Counted from the first letter of the stretch, positions 26,512 to 37,900 are shown. The stretch is 64,000 nucleotides of DNA from Chryseobacterium oryctis (GCF_025971925.1 NZ_JAPDHV010000007.1:62001-126000); one strand, 5' to 3'. Translations and numbers: made by a program. The notes: generated by a model from the letters alone, not told the origin.

Positions 26512-27327
26512 TTATATCCATTTGCTCAAACTAAATACATCCAATACCGATTTCCTGAAATTCCGTATTCTTTTATATACACCATCTCCGTTACTGGAAC
26601 CATCATTGTTGGTATTTCCTTCAATCGTAACAAAAGTATCGCCTTTGATATCCATAATAATAGCGGTATGCACCCAGTCATGAAGAGATTTTCTTATCAA
26701 CAGAATATCACCTTTTTTTACAAGCCCTGGATCTTTCCGTATTTTTTCATTTCTAATCAAAGTGTTTTGGCCAATTCCGTAAGTACCTATGGTATCACAA
26801 CTATAGGTTAAAGGCATTATTTTGGTAAAATCTCTTCCGTGTAAAGACATCGCCTGATCTATAATGGTTTGTACAAATCCCATACACCATAGCCAACTTG
26901 CACCTTCATTCCCTCCCATATAGCTTCTCACCCATGGTCCGGAATTGGATTGTTGACGAATATTCAATTCAAAGGGGAGATGCTTCAAATGATTTTCAGC
27001 AACCGAGAGTATGCTTTCTCTTATGGATGCTTTTGGAGCGACTCCTTCAAAGGCATTTTTCATATGAGAAGTAAATGCCATGAAAAGTGATGGTGTTACG
27101 ACTCCGTTTGATGGAACATCAATAGATCTTTGATAGATTTTCACTGCATTTTCTGTGGCCGGTCCGAAATCTCCATCAATGTTTACCATTGTTCCCAATC
27201 CGGGATGCATTTTCTCTTGTAAACACAGCCAGGATTGTATTTTTTCAACATCCGATTTTTTATTGGCACCGCCTCTCTGTTGTGGAGCAGAAATGTTTAG
27301 TTCTTTTAAATATTGAGTTTTTTTCAT
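26512..27327 (-). CDS. Peptidoglycan-binding/CHAP peptidase in the eCIS operon
   Basis: A 271-aa protein. Residues 20-85 form a PG_binding_1 domain (VEKIQSWL, then NIDGDFGPATENAVKIYQRSIDV, NGVVTPSLF). Residues 105-271 look like a CHAP/NlpC-type amidase: Cys148 in WLWCMGF, His220 in DWVHTAIIMD, and Glu236 in VTIEGNTN, a plausible Cys-His-Glu/Asn triad, with GDILLIR between. No signal peptide is present, so delivery through the particle or release by lysis is expected. It neighbours the GH46-like gene; together they can attack both the glycan and peptide parts of a wall. Confidence 0.82.
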   Translation of the reverse strand: MKKTQYLKELNISAPQQRGGANKKSDVEKIQSWLCLQEKMHPGLGTMVNIDGDFGPATENAVKIYQRSIDVPSNGVVTPSLFMAFTSHMKNAFEGVAPKASIRESILSVAENHLKHLPFELNIRQQSNSGPWVRSYMGGNEGASWLWCMGFVQTIIDQAMSLHGRDFTKIMPLTYSCDTIGTYGIGQNTLIRNEKIRKDPGLVKKGDILLIRKSLHDWVHTAIIMDIKGDTFVTIEGNTNNDGSSNGDGVYKRIRNFRKSVLDVFSLSKWI

Positions 27328-27351
27328 GGTAATTTGTTTTATGATTGGTTA

Positions 27352-28851
27352 TTATTGGTTCCAATTACAGGTGAGGTGATATTCCATCCACGGTGTTTTT
27401 ACCATCGTGATTCCCCAAGGAATTTGTTCTAACAGGATATCATAGCCTTTTTCTTCAACCCATATTTCAAAACCTCGAAGCTGAATTTCCAGTTTTCCTT
27501 TTCTTTGTAAGAAAGTTCCTCGTAATGCATCCATAGATGAGCTACTCATGACCTTCCAATGCTGTAAAACAGCTTTAAGAAGGTCTTCACAGGCTTCTTT
27601 TTCTTCTGTACTCAGATTGATTTTTATATTAATTACCTCATTAACAGACAATCCGCAGATAATTTTATTCAGTATCATTTTATCTTCCTGAAACTCTGTA
27701 TTTCCGTATACCAAGTAATGAAGCAATAAAACGGCTTTCTGAATATCTGCAGTTGTTCTCCATTCATTTTTTTCTGTGAGACCAAGCTGTTCAAAAAGCA
27801 TCGGTAAAAAAGGATGAAGTATCGTTATTCCTGCATTTTCCACATAGAATATATATTCTTCCCTCAACAGATTATTTTCATTATAATCCTCAAACTTTGA
27901 CATTATCTTTTCCTCTATCTGACTGTAATTTTCTTCAGCAACATCTGGAATTATTTTCTGAATTTTCAATTCTTTCTGTAAATATCCCTTCCAGTTTTCA
28001 AAGAACTTCATCTCATCATTTTTCAAGGTTATATCTGTATTGTCTTTCGTTTTTTCTTTTGTGATAAATTGTAAAAATTCAAAAATTTCTTCTTTTTTTA
28101 TATTCCAATGTTTCTCTGTGGAAACAGATAAAAATCGGTATGTTATTTCAGCGGAAAATCCTGTCTTGATGAAAACAAACATCCATTTTATCATTTCATA
28201 CCATTGTTTTTCATCAATTTCGTTTGAAAATATAGAAAATGAATATCGTTTCTCCCATTGTCTTTTCAATTCTGATATTTTTTGAAACTCATTCTGAAAC
28301 GGCAAAAAAGAATAAATTTTCACTTTAAAATCTTCAGGAACGGAAAATATCCACCTCAACAGACTTTCCAAATTTTCTTTAAAAGTTTTTACTATTTCAT
28401 CCGCCAGCTTTTCATTACCATTCAACTTAGAAATGATAGTTTCAATATCTGTAGCAAAAGAATTACTGATGATATATCCTTTTTTCAAAAAATCTAAAAA
28501 CAAACTTTCTGCATGTACTTCTACCGGGTATATTTCAGAATTAAATGTTTTATTTAAAGCTATTTTCGAGGCATTCTCTTGAGGTTGATTAAGTTTAAGA
28601 TAATATTCTATCTGTTCCAGTGATTTTCTTACAATTTCTTCTTTCCAATTTTCAGGAGAAATCTCTGAAATTTCAACAGGTAGCGAATCTATTTCCCAGA
28701 TATAGCCTTCAATGGAATATTGATTCAATAATTTTTCAAGGCGTGGATAAAATTCCTTCTCAAGCATAGCAGACAAATTATTTTGCAGTTCTTTTCCAAA
28801 AGTTTCGGAAGAACAGTCGATATCCAAAATATGTTGCCTAATGAGATGCAT
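27352..28851 (-). CDS. Contractile injection system tape-measure family protein
   Basis: A 499-aa protein matching the CIS tape-measure family of Bacteroidota clusters: an N terminus of type HLIRQHILDIDCSSETFG...LQNNLSAMLEKEFYPRLEKLL, a central NAGITILHPFLPMLFEQLGL, then RTTADIQKAVLLLHYLVYG and LNKIICGLSV. The C-terminal block is LRGTFLQRKGKL...YDILLEQIPWGITMVKTPWM. The central and C-terminal blocks are hallmark motifs of the family. The function named for the family is setting the tube length. It lies downstream of the baseplate genes, as in other clusters. Confidence 0.85.
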   Translation of the reverse strand: MHLIRQHILDIDCSSETFGKELQNNLSAMLEKEFYPRLEKLLNQYSIEGYIWEIDSLPVEISEISPENWKEEIVRKSLEQIEYYLKLNQPQENASKIALNKTFNSEIYPVEVHAESLFLDFLKKGYIISNSFATDIETIISKLNGNEKLADEIVKTFKENLESLLRWIFSVPEDFKVKIYSFLPFQNEFQKISELKRQWEKRYSFSIFSNEIDEKQWYEMIKWMFVFIKTGFSAEITYRFLSVSTEKHWNIKKEEIFEFLQFITKEKTKDNTDITLKNDEMKFFENWKGYLQKELKIQKIIPDVAEENYSQIEEKIMSKFEDYNENNLLREEYIFYVENAGITILHPFLPMLFEQLGLTEKNEWRTTADIQKAVLLLHYLVYGNTEFQEDKMILNKIICGLSVNEVINIKINLSTEEKEACEDLLKAVLQHWKVMSSSSMDALRGTFLQRKGKLEIQLRGFEIWVEEKGYDILLEQIPWGITMVKTPWMEYHLTCNWNQ

Positions 28852-28857
28852 GTTTTC

Positions 28858-29457
28858 TTAAACTTTCCCTAATTTAAACGGAGGACAATGAAATGATACT
28901 GAGGAAAAAGCATATCCTTTTGCAATTCCTAATTCAGAAAAGTCTTTGGTATAAATAATATTATTAAAATCAAAAACAATCATATTTTTCTCCGAAAAAT
29001 AAATGCTTGTACTAAGCGGATAATCTAGTATTTGTTCACCATTAGAAATTGTATAAGGAATTACAAATCGTACGGTTGGAGAATTGAGAACTACGATATC
29101 TTTAAGGTACTGCAGTAATTTCTCATCCTTATTTTGGATGGGAAATGTAAAAACATTATCAAACATATTGTTGGTAGAAGCAGGGTTGCTAATATTAATT
29201 TCTACACGGAAGGTGAAATTAATCCATTGTCCTTTAATTCCTTTTATAGAATACCATAAAAGATTCCCCAGCTTATCTTTTACAGGATTTCCATCTGTCC
29301 AGAAATGAAAGAATTCTACATCCTGACCCGGAGGAAACGGCTGGTTTTCTGTATAGTTTAATAATTCTGTTAAAACATCCCGCACTTCCAGAGCGGTATT
29401 ATTGCCTTTATCTTCTATTGCGGCAATTTTATTTTCTACGGATAATCTCGTTGCCAT
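28858..29457 (-). CDS. eCIS operon unknown protein, 199 aa
   Basis: Unrecognised. The N terminus is a helix (LSVENKIAAIEDKGNNTALEVRDVLTELLNY) like the short N-terminal anchors of fibre or baseplate-attached proteins. The rest is beta-rich (GQWINFTFRVEINIS, NMIVFDFNNIIYT) and ends in a Pro-rich HCPPFKLGKV. It lies six bases upstream of the tape-measure gene and 18 bases downstream of the 811-aa gene. A small fibre or receptor-binding tip is a guess; no sequence motif proves it. Confidence 0.6.
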   Translation of the reverse strand: MATRLSVENKIAAIEDKGNNTALEVRDVLTELLNYTENQPFPPGQDVEFFHFWTDGNPVKDKLGNLLWYSIKGIKGQWINFTFRVEINISNPASTNNMFDNVFTFPIQNKDEKLLQYLKDIVVLNSPTVRFVIPYTISNGEQILDYPLSTSIYFSEKNMIVFDFNNIIYTKDFSELGIAKGYAFSSVSFHCPPFKLGKV

Positions 29458-29475
29458 GTTATTTAATTTTTTTGG

Positions 29476-31911
29476 TTATCTATTGGTATTAAAATCTTCA
29501 CTGTCAAAATCAGGAAAATCAAAATCTCCTACTTTTGGTTCTTCTTCTACTTTTCCGAGTACAAAATTGATGACATCACCTTCACCACAACATATATATG
29601 GAATGTAGAAATCTGCGATGACCGTCTTATCCGGAATGATATCATTATTTTCGACCACAAATTTGGGATTGAAATAATAAAATAAATATTTATTGAGTTC
29701 CAAAGCGTTTTCCGGATGGTAATACGCAATGTAATTCTGCATTTTCAGTAACGAATTTTCAATCATACTGCTGCATTCTGTACCGGAAACATCTACAGAA
29801 GCCTTAACGCCACTCGTTGCTTCGTTGGAAGCCATTAAGGTTTTCTCATTCCTTGCTGCACTAAGATTTCTTATAGCATCTATTCTCTGAAGTTTCTTTT
29901 TGGGTGGATTTTCTTTATACACAACAATGAAAGTTCCACCTTTTGTTACTCCGGCTTTGTGTTCTATTCCGGGATGCTTTTCTATGAATCTTTGTAAAGA
30001 CAATCTTTTTCCCAGTTCTTTCCATTTTTCCTGTGCGGCTTGATACAACGCTCGAAATTCGCCTTTTTCACAAACCATAATCACCTCATCAATATGATCT
30101 ATCAAATCCTCCTCAAATCTCAGATCCTCATTTCTTTTATTATAAACAGCTTCCCTGAATTGTATAGACAATTCTTCTATTTTCTCATAAATAGGGATAA
30201 ACTGATGGTAAATTTTAATGAAAGCCGTGAAAGATTCTACCATAGAGTTCCTTCCTTTTTTCAGAAAACGGATATAGTTATTCAGAAAATTTAAATCTTT
30301 TATGTATCTATTTTCTTTTATGGTACCTTGATGATCTTCCAACCATTCTATTATTTTACCTATTACGTTTTCCCAATTTCTTCTTACAAGATCATAATCC
30401 GTTTCCAAATAACTCCAATTGGTTTCATCTGTCGCAAGATTTATCGGCAGATCAGGAAACTGAGTTGCATTCAAGGCAATTACTTTAAAAGGCAACTGAT
30501 GGGTTTCCTGAATTCTTAAAATATCTGCCATTGCGTCCTGATAATTTTTCCCGATATGCCCTTCTATTCTGAAAAAATTATACGGTTCTGTCTCAAACAA
30601 TAATGGTGCTTTTACTTCTGCCTTAGTCGTGTAATTATTTTGTAAGGAATGATAAGACAAAACAGTATCATTCAGTTTTTTTATAGTTAAATGAGGACTC
30701 CAATAATCCCGAAGCTCTAAAATTTCATCATAATAGAAAGGCAACGCTTTTTCGGAAAGTTTTACATCACCATATTGAGACGGGGTAATTCGGATATTTA
30801 AATTTTTCTCTATTTTAAAAGAACTTATGATATGAGCTAATTTTTCAAAAAGTAATTGAAGTTCTTTCAATTTTTTCTCGTTTTTCTTTGAAGAATTATT
30901 TGTAGAGAAAAACGGGGTTCTATAAGTTAAAGATTGAGCTGTACTTCCTCCCAAAACAACATGGAAAGGGAAAAGAGCTTCATTCACACAGCATAAGGAA
31001 AGCTCTGTTTTTTTTGAACATATCAACTCATTATATGCTGAAACAATGTCTGACATCCAATCCCAGAAATATTGTACATTGATGGTATCTTTGTATGCCT
31101 TTAAATTTTTATCTATAACTGTTTTTGCATCATTAAGAACATTTAAATTCTGATTCGTTATTCCTTTATATTCATTGTAGATTTTAGAAACTGCATCGGA
31201 AACAGATTTAATATAAGCAGCACTGAACGGCTTTACAAAATTATCAAGCACTTTTGCCGGAGTCGTGATGGTATTATACGGAACATTATATCTTGGAAAT
31301 GTAAGCTTAGTAAATTGATAAGACGGATATTGAGGAAATAATTCTTTGAACCAATCTCCTGATGAAACGGCAATTGGACGTAGATTAAACTCCAACCTTT
31401 TTCCTTTATCATCGCAATTAGTCGTTACACAATTCTTCTGATCAATCAGGGTTACTTCCAAAAGAAGAATGATAAGTTTATCATCAAAAAAATCATTAGG
31501 AATAGGTTTTTTATCTGTATCTGAAGCATCAGAAGGAAGCAGGTCATAAATCTTTTTCAAAGAAGCATAGCTTTTTGAATATTTGAAAATAGCATCCAAA
31601 TAAGGTTCATCTGTATAATCTGGAGCCAGAAACTGATCTGATAATTTGGTTTCTTTGTAATGGGTAAATAATTTTTCGTTCCAGTTGATCTGAAAACCCA
31701 AGGAAGTTACAGCAGTTCCGCAACTGATCTTCACTTGGTTTTTGGCAGGAAAAGCAAGTTCTAATCCACAAGTAATTCCTATTCCTGTTAAATTTTTTCT
31801 GGTAATCCTGTCCTGCTCTTCCAGATGACTGACTGCCATATTGAGATCTTTCTGGCTCAGAACCTGATCTGCTTCAAAAACAGGGTAAGATGAGGTATTA
31901 TATGCTTTCAT
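29476..31911 (-). CDS. eCIS operon large conserved-looking unknown protein, 811 aa
   Basis: No domain is named with confidence. The N terminus (YPVFEADQVLSQKDLNMAVSHLEEQDRITRKNLTGIGITCGLEL) has the look of proteins seen beside baseplate genes in Bacteroidota injection clusters. A middle helical part carries many charged residues. The C-terminal ~250 residues include coiled coil (ELSIQFREAVYNKRNEDLRFEEDLIDHIDEVI) and the strand VADFYIPYICCGEGDVINFVLG. It has no signal peptide or membrane helix. Its place between baseplate and tape-measure genes suggests a structural, baseplate-attached protein. Confidence 0.65.
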   Translation of the reverse strand: MKAYNTSSYPVFEADQVLSQKDLNMAVSHLEEQDRITRKNLTGIGITCGLELAFPAKNQVKISCGTAVTSLGFQINWNEKLFTHYKETKLSDQFLAPDYTDEPYLDAIFKYSKSYASLKKIYDLLPSDASDTDKKPIPNDFFDDKLIILLLEVTLIDQKNCVTTNCDDKGKRLEFNLRPIAVSSGDWFKELFPQYPSYQFTKLTFPRYNVPYNTITTPAKVLDNFVKPFSAAYIKSVSDAVSKIYNEYKGITNQNLNVLNDAKTVIDKNLKAYKDTINVQYFWDWMSDIVSAYNELICSKKTELSLCCVNEALFPFHVVLGGSTAQSLTYRTPFFSTNNSSKKNEKKLKELQLLFEKLAHIISSFKIEKNLNIRITPSQYGDVKLSEKALPFYYDEILELRDYWSPHLTIKKLNDTVLSYHSLQNNYTTKAEVKAPLLFETEPYNFFRIEGHIGKNYQDAMADILRIQETHQLPFKVIALNATQFPDLPINLATDETNWSYLETDYDLVRRNWENVIGKIIEWLEDHQGTIKENRYIKDLNFLNNYIRFLKKGRNSMVESFTAFIKIYHQFIPIYEKIEELSIQFREAVYNKRNEDLRFEEDLIDHIDEVIMVCEKGEFRALYQAAQEKWKELGKRLSLQRFIEKHPGIEHKAGVTKGGTFIVVYKENPPKKKLQRIDAIRNLSAARNEKTLMASNEATSGVKASVDVSGTECSSMIENSLLKMQNYIAYYHPENALELNKYLFYYFNPKFVVENNDIIPDKTVIADFYIPYICCGEGDVINFVLGKVEEEPKVGDFDFPDFDSEDFNTNR

Positions 31912-31921
31912 GGTCGTTTTT

Positions 31922-34900
31922 TTATAAGGTTCCTAATGATGTATTTCCAAGTATTAAAGGATTTTTGGTCTCACTTATTTGGCAATCGTATAAATTACCT
32001 TCCGGATAGATGGTATTAAGCTCTTTTAATGCTTTTATTAAATCCTGAAGGGTTTTTACATACGTTTTCTCTTCATTTATCGTTAAGGTATGATTGCAGA
32101 ATTTTACACGATAATATCTGTAATCCTGCAGCCATTTCCTGTATGCTTTCTGAAATCCCAGCATATCTTCAGCATTCACCCAGCAAATTTTCAGTAGCGC
32201 ATGAGCGGGAGCTTCCTGACGGAATATTTTATCGGCATATCTCCTGAAAATAAGATTTTTGAATCTCGACAAATATCCCGGAAGTACAATCGTAGCTTTG
32301 AAGGAATAAGGATCATCATTTGCTTCACTGCTGCAATCGTCATTTAAGCACACCGTAAGCAATTCTTCATCGGTAAAATATTTTGTATTGAATGGTCTTA
32401 AAAGAATATGTTCCAGGCAAAAAAAGTTTTCGTAATATTTATTTAAAATACCAATCATATATACAAGATAGTCGTAGGCTTTCTGCTCATCGTCAAATTT
32501 TTTCTCAAAACGAGCTATTTTTTTAGTATCATTCACCAGATATAAATAATATTTTCCGGAATAGGAATCTATTTTATAAAGGCTCTGATCTAAAAAATGC
32601 AGTTGAGACCACTCCCATTTTTCCAGAAGGTTGGTTCCCGGGGTCACTATTTTGAAAAGGAAATCTCCCTCGTCGGTTTCTACAGTCCATTGAGTTTGTG
32701 GTGAATCTTCGGTAACGATATCCCTCAAGCCAATATCATTGATTCCCAAAAGTTTTGCGACCCTTTTTTCATACCCTCCTCTATGATTGGTTTTCCAGAA
32801 AGGATGATAAACAGCTAAAGTAGAATCAGTATGCAGGTAATCTATTCCCAAGCCTCTGTTTTTGCTTATTTCCGGATAATTATTGACAAAATCCTGCTTA
32901 TCTTGTATAAGATCTTCATTATCAAATGTAAAAGCTCCGGATGCTCCTTGAGTAATCTGATACATCGTGAAAACATATTCATTAAAACTCTCCGCAAATC
33001 TTGCAATAAGATGATCTAAAGCTCTGTTTCTACGATCATAAAATGTTTTTTTTGTCTCATACAATGATACACTTTCTTCATTGGGAATTCCTGACAATAA
33101 CCTGTTTTCCAGATCAGGGCTGTATATTTCTTTTGAATAAAAATCTTTCCCTGTAAAATCATTTGTCTTTAGATATACAGGAAAATAGGTTTTTTTAATG
33201 GTTTCTGTATTGAGAAGGTTACCTGCATTATACAACTGGCTAAAAAAATCTGCCAGTAATTGTTCATAGAAATACAAATAGCCTTTAAGTTGTTTTACCT
33301 GTGCTTGTCTTAAAGGAGACTCTTTGTCTGAAAGATAATTTTTCCCCAATCCGTAATTGGCTGGGAAATCATCCTGAATACTGTAATAGCGGTTCACTTC
33401 AAAATGTTCTCCGTTTTCTATATAAAAATCTGTGGTAATCCCGTTCAGTTTTCTCTGTTGAATCTGAGTTTTGTACAAATCTACTTTCTGGTCAACCAAC
33501 ATTTGCTGGGTTTCTGTCAACAAAAAAGGAATATTTTTCTGGAAAAATAACAACTTTGATCTATGTGCATCAAAAACAGGTTTTACCTCGCCAGAAAGTT
33601 TCAGTACCCAGCTTTCATTAATGGAACCTGAAATAGGTTTTCCAAGGAGATTATAAGCTGTCATCATGAGATTTTTCACAGAATGAACTCCCGGAATTTC
33701 CATCAAAACAGCAATAATATCCGAAGCATAAATTTCTTTTAATAATTGTGCTTTTTCAAGCTCTTCATCTTTTATGAAACCATGCATTAATCTTGGTCCT
33801 AAAAATATATCTTCAGCATGATAACCTTCATTTACCAATTGGTTTAAAGTATAAAAACTGATTCTAGGATTAACAATCTTATCTATTGCAATCCGTACCT
33901 GGCTCATAACTTCCACAGGATCGGCTTCAGGAGCTAATTCTATATCTGCACAAACTCCTATATTTACTTTTTCTATAATTTCAACACAGAGATAATCTTC
34001 TGTGAAGTTTCTGTTTTTATGTAAAGTGGAAACTACCTTTGAAAAATTATCCTGAACTTTTTTTCTTTTTTTAGCGAAAAGCGAAATAAATTCACAAACA
34101 GGCTTTTCTGTATCGAAATGGTTCAAAATAATATCAAGCTCAGCAGGATCATCAGCAAAAATGCGGAAATGCAATTCGTCCGACGGTTTAGTATATCGAT
34201 GCACAATAACATAAACAATATCTCCTACTTTTTTTACACTGTCTATTGAGATTTTTGAAGGTTCATTCATTTTCCTGAAAAGATCAGCTTTCGGGTCGTT
34301 CCAATTCGCAAACTGTGGTATTATCCTACAATTTACCCAGTGATCTTTTTCCCAAAAGGCAAATTCTATCAGCAAAGAATTTAAGTCACCCAATTCAGGA
34401 TTTTCATCCAGCTCGATTTTTATTTTGTTCAGACCTCGAAGATGAAGTTCAGGGATTTTTTTCCCTTCTTTATCGGTATTTTTAAGGCTTAATTTATCTT
34501 CCAACCTGTTGATGTAGATCATTGTTTCGGTATCATTAGGAAGATAATAACCGTTGGAATCTTTTGTATTTTTTGTGGCAATTAACCATGCATTAGAAAT
34601 ATCATCAATATCAATCAACAGTTTTCTGTAATCATTAACCGTTAAAGGAGCATTGGTATAAATATTAGATGCTGTAAAAAAAGTTTTATTGTCAATAATT
34701 CCTTTTTTATTGGTAAGAAGATCCTGAATATCAAAATCTGAACGATATCCCAATTCGGTAATAGCATAGCACAATACATCGAGAATGGTCACTCCCGGAT
34801 CATGAGGATTGTAATCGGTCCAGAACTTACTCCCGAGTTTCTCTACATATTCCAGCCCTGTTTTGAGCAGGAACTGGAAATCCTGAGATGGAGCCAATAT

Positions 34901-34933
34901 CCGGTCTTTGCTGATGTAGTTTTCTGTTTCCAT
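31922..34933 (-). CDS. eCIS baseplate wedge protein (Afp12-like)
   Basis: A 1003-aa protein with the signature FWTDYNPHDPGVTILDVLCYAITELGYR near residues 38-65, shared by the large second baseplate protein of Afp/Pvc-type particles and by baseplate J-type wedges. Further on are family-typical segments such as LRQAQVKQLKGYLYFYEQLLADFF and FCLEHILLRPF. It probably builds the wedge ring around the spike with the 1097-aa partner encoded 12 bases upstream. It is cytoplasmic before particle release; no signal peptide. Confidence 0.87.
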   Translation of the reverse strand: METENYISKDRILAPSQDFQFLLKTGLEYVEKLGSKFWTDYNPHDPGVTILDVLCYAITELGYRSDFDIQDLLTNKKGIIDNKTFFTASNIYTNAPLTVNDYRKLLIDIDDISNAWLIATKNTKDSNGYYLPNDTETMIYINRLEDKLSLKNTDKEGKKIPELHLRGLNKIKIELDENPELGDLNSLLIEFAFWEKDHWVNCRIIPQFANWNDPKADLFRKMNEPSKISIDSVKKVGDIVYVIVHRYTKPSDELHFRIFADDPAELDIILNHFDTEKPVCEFISLFAKKRKKVQDNFSKVVSTLHKNRNFTEDYLCVEIIEKVNIGVCADIELAPEADPVEVMSQVRIAIDKIVNPRISFYTLNQLVNEGYHAEDIFLGPRLMHGFIKDEELEKAQLLKEIYASDIIAVLMEIPGVHSVKNLMMTAYNLLGKPISGSINESWVLKLSGEVKPVFDAHRSKLLFFQKNIPFLLTETQQMLVDQKVDLYKTQIQQRKLNGITTDFYIENGEHFEVNRYYSIQDDFPANYGLGKNYLSDKESPLRQAQVKQLKGYLYFYEQLLADFFSQLYNAGNLLNTETIKKTYFPVYLKTNDFTGKDFYSKEIYSPDLENRLLSGIPNEESVSLYETKKTFYDRRNRALDHLIARFAESFNEYVFTMYQITQGASGAFTFDNEDLIQDKQDFVNNYPEISKNRGLGIDYLHTDSTLAVYHPFWKTNHRGGYEKRVAKLLGINDIGLRDIVTEDSPQTQWTVETDEGDFLFKIVTPGTNLLEKWEWSQLHFLDQSLYKIDSYSGKYYLYLVNDTKKIARFEKKFDDEQKAYDYLVYMIGILNKYYENFFCLEHILLRPFNTKYFTDEELLTVCLNDDCSSEANDDPYSFKATIVLPGYLSRFKNLIFRRYADKIFRQEAPAHALLKICWVNAEDMLGFQKAYRKWLQDYRYYRVKFCNHTLTINEEKTYVKTLQDLIKALKELNTIYPEGNLYDCQISETKNPLILGNTSLGTL

Positions 34934-34945
34934 GTCCTGTTTTTT

Positions 34946-37900
34946 TTAAATCTCATGAATATTGTGCGTTTCTGTAGGTACAAACAACGTAAAGTCAGTC
35001 TGAGGTGTAATCTTGCTCAAATTTTTGATCGGATTTCCCTTGATATTATAGTTTTCATCCAGAATATACTGCGTCACCGTGAAGTCTGTAATATAATCTA
35101 CATAATATTGATTATCAATAAGTTTTATCATGGTAGAAAATTCTATACTTTGAGCAAAATCGGCATCTTCCAGATCATAAGCCCATGGTGAAAGGAATGA
35201 ATTGATGGTTTTGATGAGCTCCTGAACATAAATTCGGGTATCCATTCCCTCTTTTTTATGGAATTTTACATTAAAACTTACTTCTACTTTTTCTGCTTTT
35301 GGAGGTTTTACATTAAATCTTACATGTGGTGAACTTATTTTTTCCAGAAATTCTTTAATCACCTGCATTTTGTTGAGGCTTAAAAGAGGTTTCCAGTTGA
35401 TGTTTTCCGTAGGTGAAGATTTTGCCACAGGAATAATGGTAACATACCCCGCCGAAACATTAGAAATCTGGGCAGAATCATATCGATAATGATTTAAAGT
35501 TTTCACCCTGTATATATCAGGAAATTCCTGTAACAGGATGTGTTCGTAATCCCAGGAAGTAATTGCCCTATTTTTATGTCTCAAACGCTCACTTGTTCTC
35601 AGATAAAGGTTTTGATCTTCTTCATAGGTTCTTCCTCCAAAAGAAGCATAAGGCTGTTTAATTTTTTTTACACCAGATATTACTTTAAAGCTTTTACTGA
35701 TGGTTTCTTTTGGGGTAATTTCTGTGTATACTGTTCCTTTTTGTTCAAAATCAGTCAGAACTGCTTTCACAGCCTGTGCATGAATTCCCAAAATCCTACA
35801 TACCGCCTGAATATTAGAAACAGATACTCTGATCCAGAAAAGATCCGGAGCAAAAAGTGTATTGGTCGTTGCCGAAAAATCCGGAATATTTACTGCCACG
35901 ATTCCCGATTGGGTAAAAGAATAGGTTTCATCCGCAATGGTATTGTCTTCGAAACTTTCCCATTGATTAAGAGATAAATATTCCCATTTAATTATTGCTG
36001 GTGGCAACTGTGGATTGGCTGTTCCTTCTTCGAGTTGGATTAAAAAGCTGAAGCTGTCTTTAGGATTAGCCTTTTCAAAGCCTAAATACATGAAACCTTC
36101 TAAATTATTCAATGTTGAAAATTTCAGGAACTCATTTTGTATTCTCTTGTATCCGAAAGGCTGTATAATATATAATTCCGTATCAGAATCAGCGTTAGAA
36201 AGTGGGTTTAGGATCTCCTGTACATGATAATTAAACGTAAACTCCACAATCCGTGGTTTGTATGGGAATGTTCCTGTTTCCTGATTGGCTATTAAAGTAC
36301 TTGCAGTAATATAATCCTCCATATATTTTTCCCCTGCATAGTTGGGATAGTTCAGTTCTATTCTGATTTTATGTTGAGTTGCAACGTCTTTAAAATTATA
36401 TTCTTTAACTGAAAAATTATTGATAATGGTTGATAACTCATCAGAGTAATGGATTCTTTTTCCTTTATCCAGTAAAAAAGTTTTTACTTTATCATTCAGC
36501 CAATTGTATTTGCCGATAAGCGAATAGGTAGGTTCATAATAAACACCTAGTTCATTGAAATCCATCGAATAGCCCATATCTGTTATATTATCGGCTATCT
36601 TTTTTTGTTCGACGCTTTTCTTTTTGGAGGTAATATTACCTTCAGATAATATATTGCTTGTACCTAAATATTCAATAAAGTCAAAACCAGTATCCATCTC
36701 TGCAATAAACTCTGCTACGGTTTCTTTTTTCATAAAAAACTCGTTGGAGCTTACCATAAATCCGTTTCCGTTTTTAGGAAATTCACTGAAAGGATAGAAA
36801 GGTTTTTTAATATCAATATTTCCGGAATCAGATTCTAACGTATAGGATTTGAAGTTGTTTACTTTAACTTCTATATTGATTTCTGATACCGATGAAATAA
36901 CATTTTTATTTTTAGGAACTATTTTAAGTACCGGAAATTGAGTGCTCACCACAATCTCAGGATGTTTTTTACTATCGTAAGGAACAATAGCTTTTTCGGT
37001 ATCAGGAATGGTAAGTTTGATGTATTTTTCAGAAGAATTGCTGTTCTTTTTTTCGAAAGATTTTGTGGTAATTTCTATCACTTTTTTTTCTCCTGTAATG
37101 TAGAAATCAAACTGATTTTGATCTATATTCTGGTTATTAAACCGAAGGAATATATTTCTTTCTCCACTTTGCAAAAAGAATAAAGGACTTGCAATGAGAA
37201 TGCCTTCTTTAAATTCTTCCTTATTTGCCCTAAAAGCATCAAAACTATCTCCTGCTCCATTCAACGGAATAAGATCTGAAACTTTAAAATACTGATTATT
37301 TTCCAGATGATAACTCGAAAAGTTTTTTAGCTTTATCTGATTGATAGCCTGATCTGTAGTGGAAGCATAGTATTTTTTTTCTCCCTCAGTATTTTTTCCG
37401 GCTAAGAAAACGGTGTTTTTAGCCAATAAAAAAGGATCAATTTTGTAAGGTTCAATAATAAGATATACCTGATCGGGTTTTGCTGCCTGATTTTCTGTAC
37501 GTATTACATCTTTGTAATAAAAATCGAGGTGTTTTTTGGTAAACTCGTTCAGTTTTTCCTTAGCAAAACTCAATAATTTCAAGAATGTTAAAAATAATGC
37601 GTAATGAGGATGATGTTTGTCATAGTTATTCAATTGGTCATCAATCGCTGATTCCGCATATTTTCTCCAACTGGAAAGTAAACCGAAAAGCTGTTGCACT
37701 TTTTTCACATAGATATAGCTTTGGATAAGCTGAACCATGTCTGATGAAGGAATAATCTCCGTATCTATAATAGATTTTAATTGATTCTGAATAATCTGAA
37801 TACTTCCGTTAAGACTTTCTTTTGCTATAATGCTATCATCTAATGAATCAACTTTATCTGCTAAATCTTTAAAACTGTTGGCTATCGCTGAAAAATATCT

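Noticed and set aside
35540..35977. A 145-aa plus-strand frame opposite the baseplate J-like gene
   Set aside because: Shadow frame: low complexity, no motif, inside a confident gene.
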